Part shown: positions 63,682 through 64,000 of the stretch, piece after piece
Numbering within the stretch: the stretch's first letter is position 1
How the letters are laid out: the number at the start of each line of letters is the position of its first letter
Source of the DNA: Vibrio chagasii
GTDB taxonomy: Bacteria; Pseudomonadota; Gammaproteobacteria; Enterobacterales; Vibrionaceae
Direction of reading: 5' to 3'
Assembly (NCBI GenBank): GCA_041879415.1
Contig: CP090851.1
Span: forward strand, 1,178,001 to 1,242,000
DNA: 64,000 nt
Program-made: the position numbers and the translations under genes
The notes under the pieces: generated by a model
The model's database searches: none
What the model saw: the letters and a program-made list of their open reading frames with translations, nothing else
What the model was told of the DNA's origin: nothing

Positions 63682-64000
63682 TTACAGGTTTGGTCCTGTA
63701 GACGGGTTTTGCGGTAGATTTTGACTTAAACGCTGCATACCTTGATACATGCGGATAAACCAAACCACAATCGCAACCCCACCGAATAACATACCTACAT
63801 ATGGAATGTAGTAAGCGATATCATCGATGATATGGTTTTGATACCAGTAATCGTTCACACCGATTAACACGCCGTTTGAGGTCGCTACCGTTACGATAAG
63901 AACCACAAAGAAGGTTAGGTTCAAGAAGAACGAGCGGATCAAGCCATAGTAATGTGTATCAACGACTTCACCGTCTTCGCCTTTATCCAAACGATAGCCC
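63682..64000 (-). CDS. Membrane protein of unknown function (5' end outside window)
   Basis: The frame is open to the window edge; the TTG at 63990 is only an internal codon. The visible 105 residues carry two membrane helices (FFLNLTFFVVLIVTVATSN and YYIPYVGMLFGGVAIVVWFI) around a loop with WYQNHIIDDI and a short Pro/Gln-rich C-terminus. No family recognised. Confidence 0.7.
   Translation of the reverse strand, partial: GYRLDKGEDGEVVDTHYYGLIRSFFLNLTFFVVLIVTVATSNGVLIGVNDYWYQNHIIDDIAYYIPYVGMLFGGVAIVVWFIRMYQGMQRLSQNLPQNPSTGPNL

Noticed and set aside
1..64000. tRNA, rRNA and IS elements
   Set aside because: Looked for and not seen; no transposase-like protein among the open frames.

Overview
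The window looks like the terminus region of the larger chromosome of a Vibrio species. Gene content and order (pepN, NAD-GDH, pyrD, zapC, rlmKL, uup, rmf, fabA, lon-like, matP; then ccoNOQP-fixH-ccoI-ccoS, fnr, uspE, ttcA, potABCD, cobB, amtB) match the V. cholerae dif1 neighbourhood as I remember it. Proteins such as FNR, RMF, FabA and CobB are close to gammaproteobacterial relatives. The species cannot be fixed from sequence alone. No tRNA, rRNA, CRISPR array or IS transposase was seen.

Layout. 1-24.6 kb is core genome: msrC (cut by the window edge), proQ-prc, pepN, a giant NAD-dependent glutamate dehydrogenase, pyrD/zapC, rlmKL-glutaredoxin-uup-DUF3466, rmf, convergent fabA and a Lon-like protease, and matP with a near-perfect matS-like site in its promoter. 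24.6-29.2 kb is a less conserved stretch: small secreted proteins, an HDOD-type protein with a doubtful 5' end, DUF2971, an outer-membrane barrel, then almost 1 kb without genes that holds a 15-copy octanucleotide repeat.

29.17-38.12 kb is a complete VGJphi/CTXphi-type filamentous phage (inovirus) prophage lying between two dif/Xer-like sites in direct orientation. Its leftward operon encodes two small early proteins, a Rep initiator, ssDNA-binding protein, coat and minor coat proteins, a pIII-like adhesin, a pVI-like protein and a Zot/pI assembly ATPase. Two further genes look like cargo: a DUF2726 nuclease-fold protein directly behind zot, and a stand-alone RelA/SpoT-type (p)ppGpp synthetase-domain protein beyond the phage intergenic region. 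Two rightward HTH regulators flank the att junction. The right site forms the 3' end of the repressor gene, so integration should change the repressor's C-terminus and separate it from the second regulator. Three 16-bp operator-like repeats lie in front of the repressor, and large perfect hairpins mark the probable origin/packaging region.

38.2-64 kb returns to core genome: a FIST sensor/hybrid histidine kinase pair, the cbb3 oxidase operon with its assembly genes, fnr (FNR-box-like site in its promoter), uspE, ttcA, a Bax-like glucosaminidase with a membrane partner, the spermidine/putrescine ABC transporter with two tandem potD genes, a GGDEF protein, cobB, and amtB behind a sigma-54 promoter with NtrC-like upstream sites. 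The best candidate for something new is the inovirus: its att-dependent repressor tail and its RelA/SpoT and DUF2726 cargo, which may be defence or superinfection-control genes.
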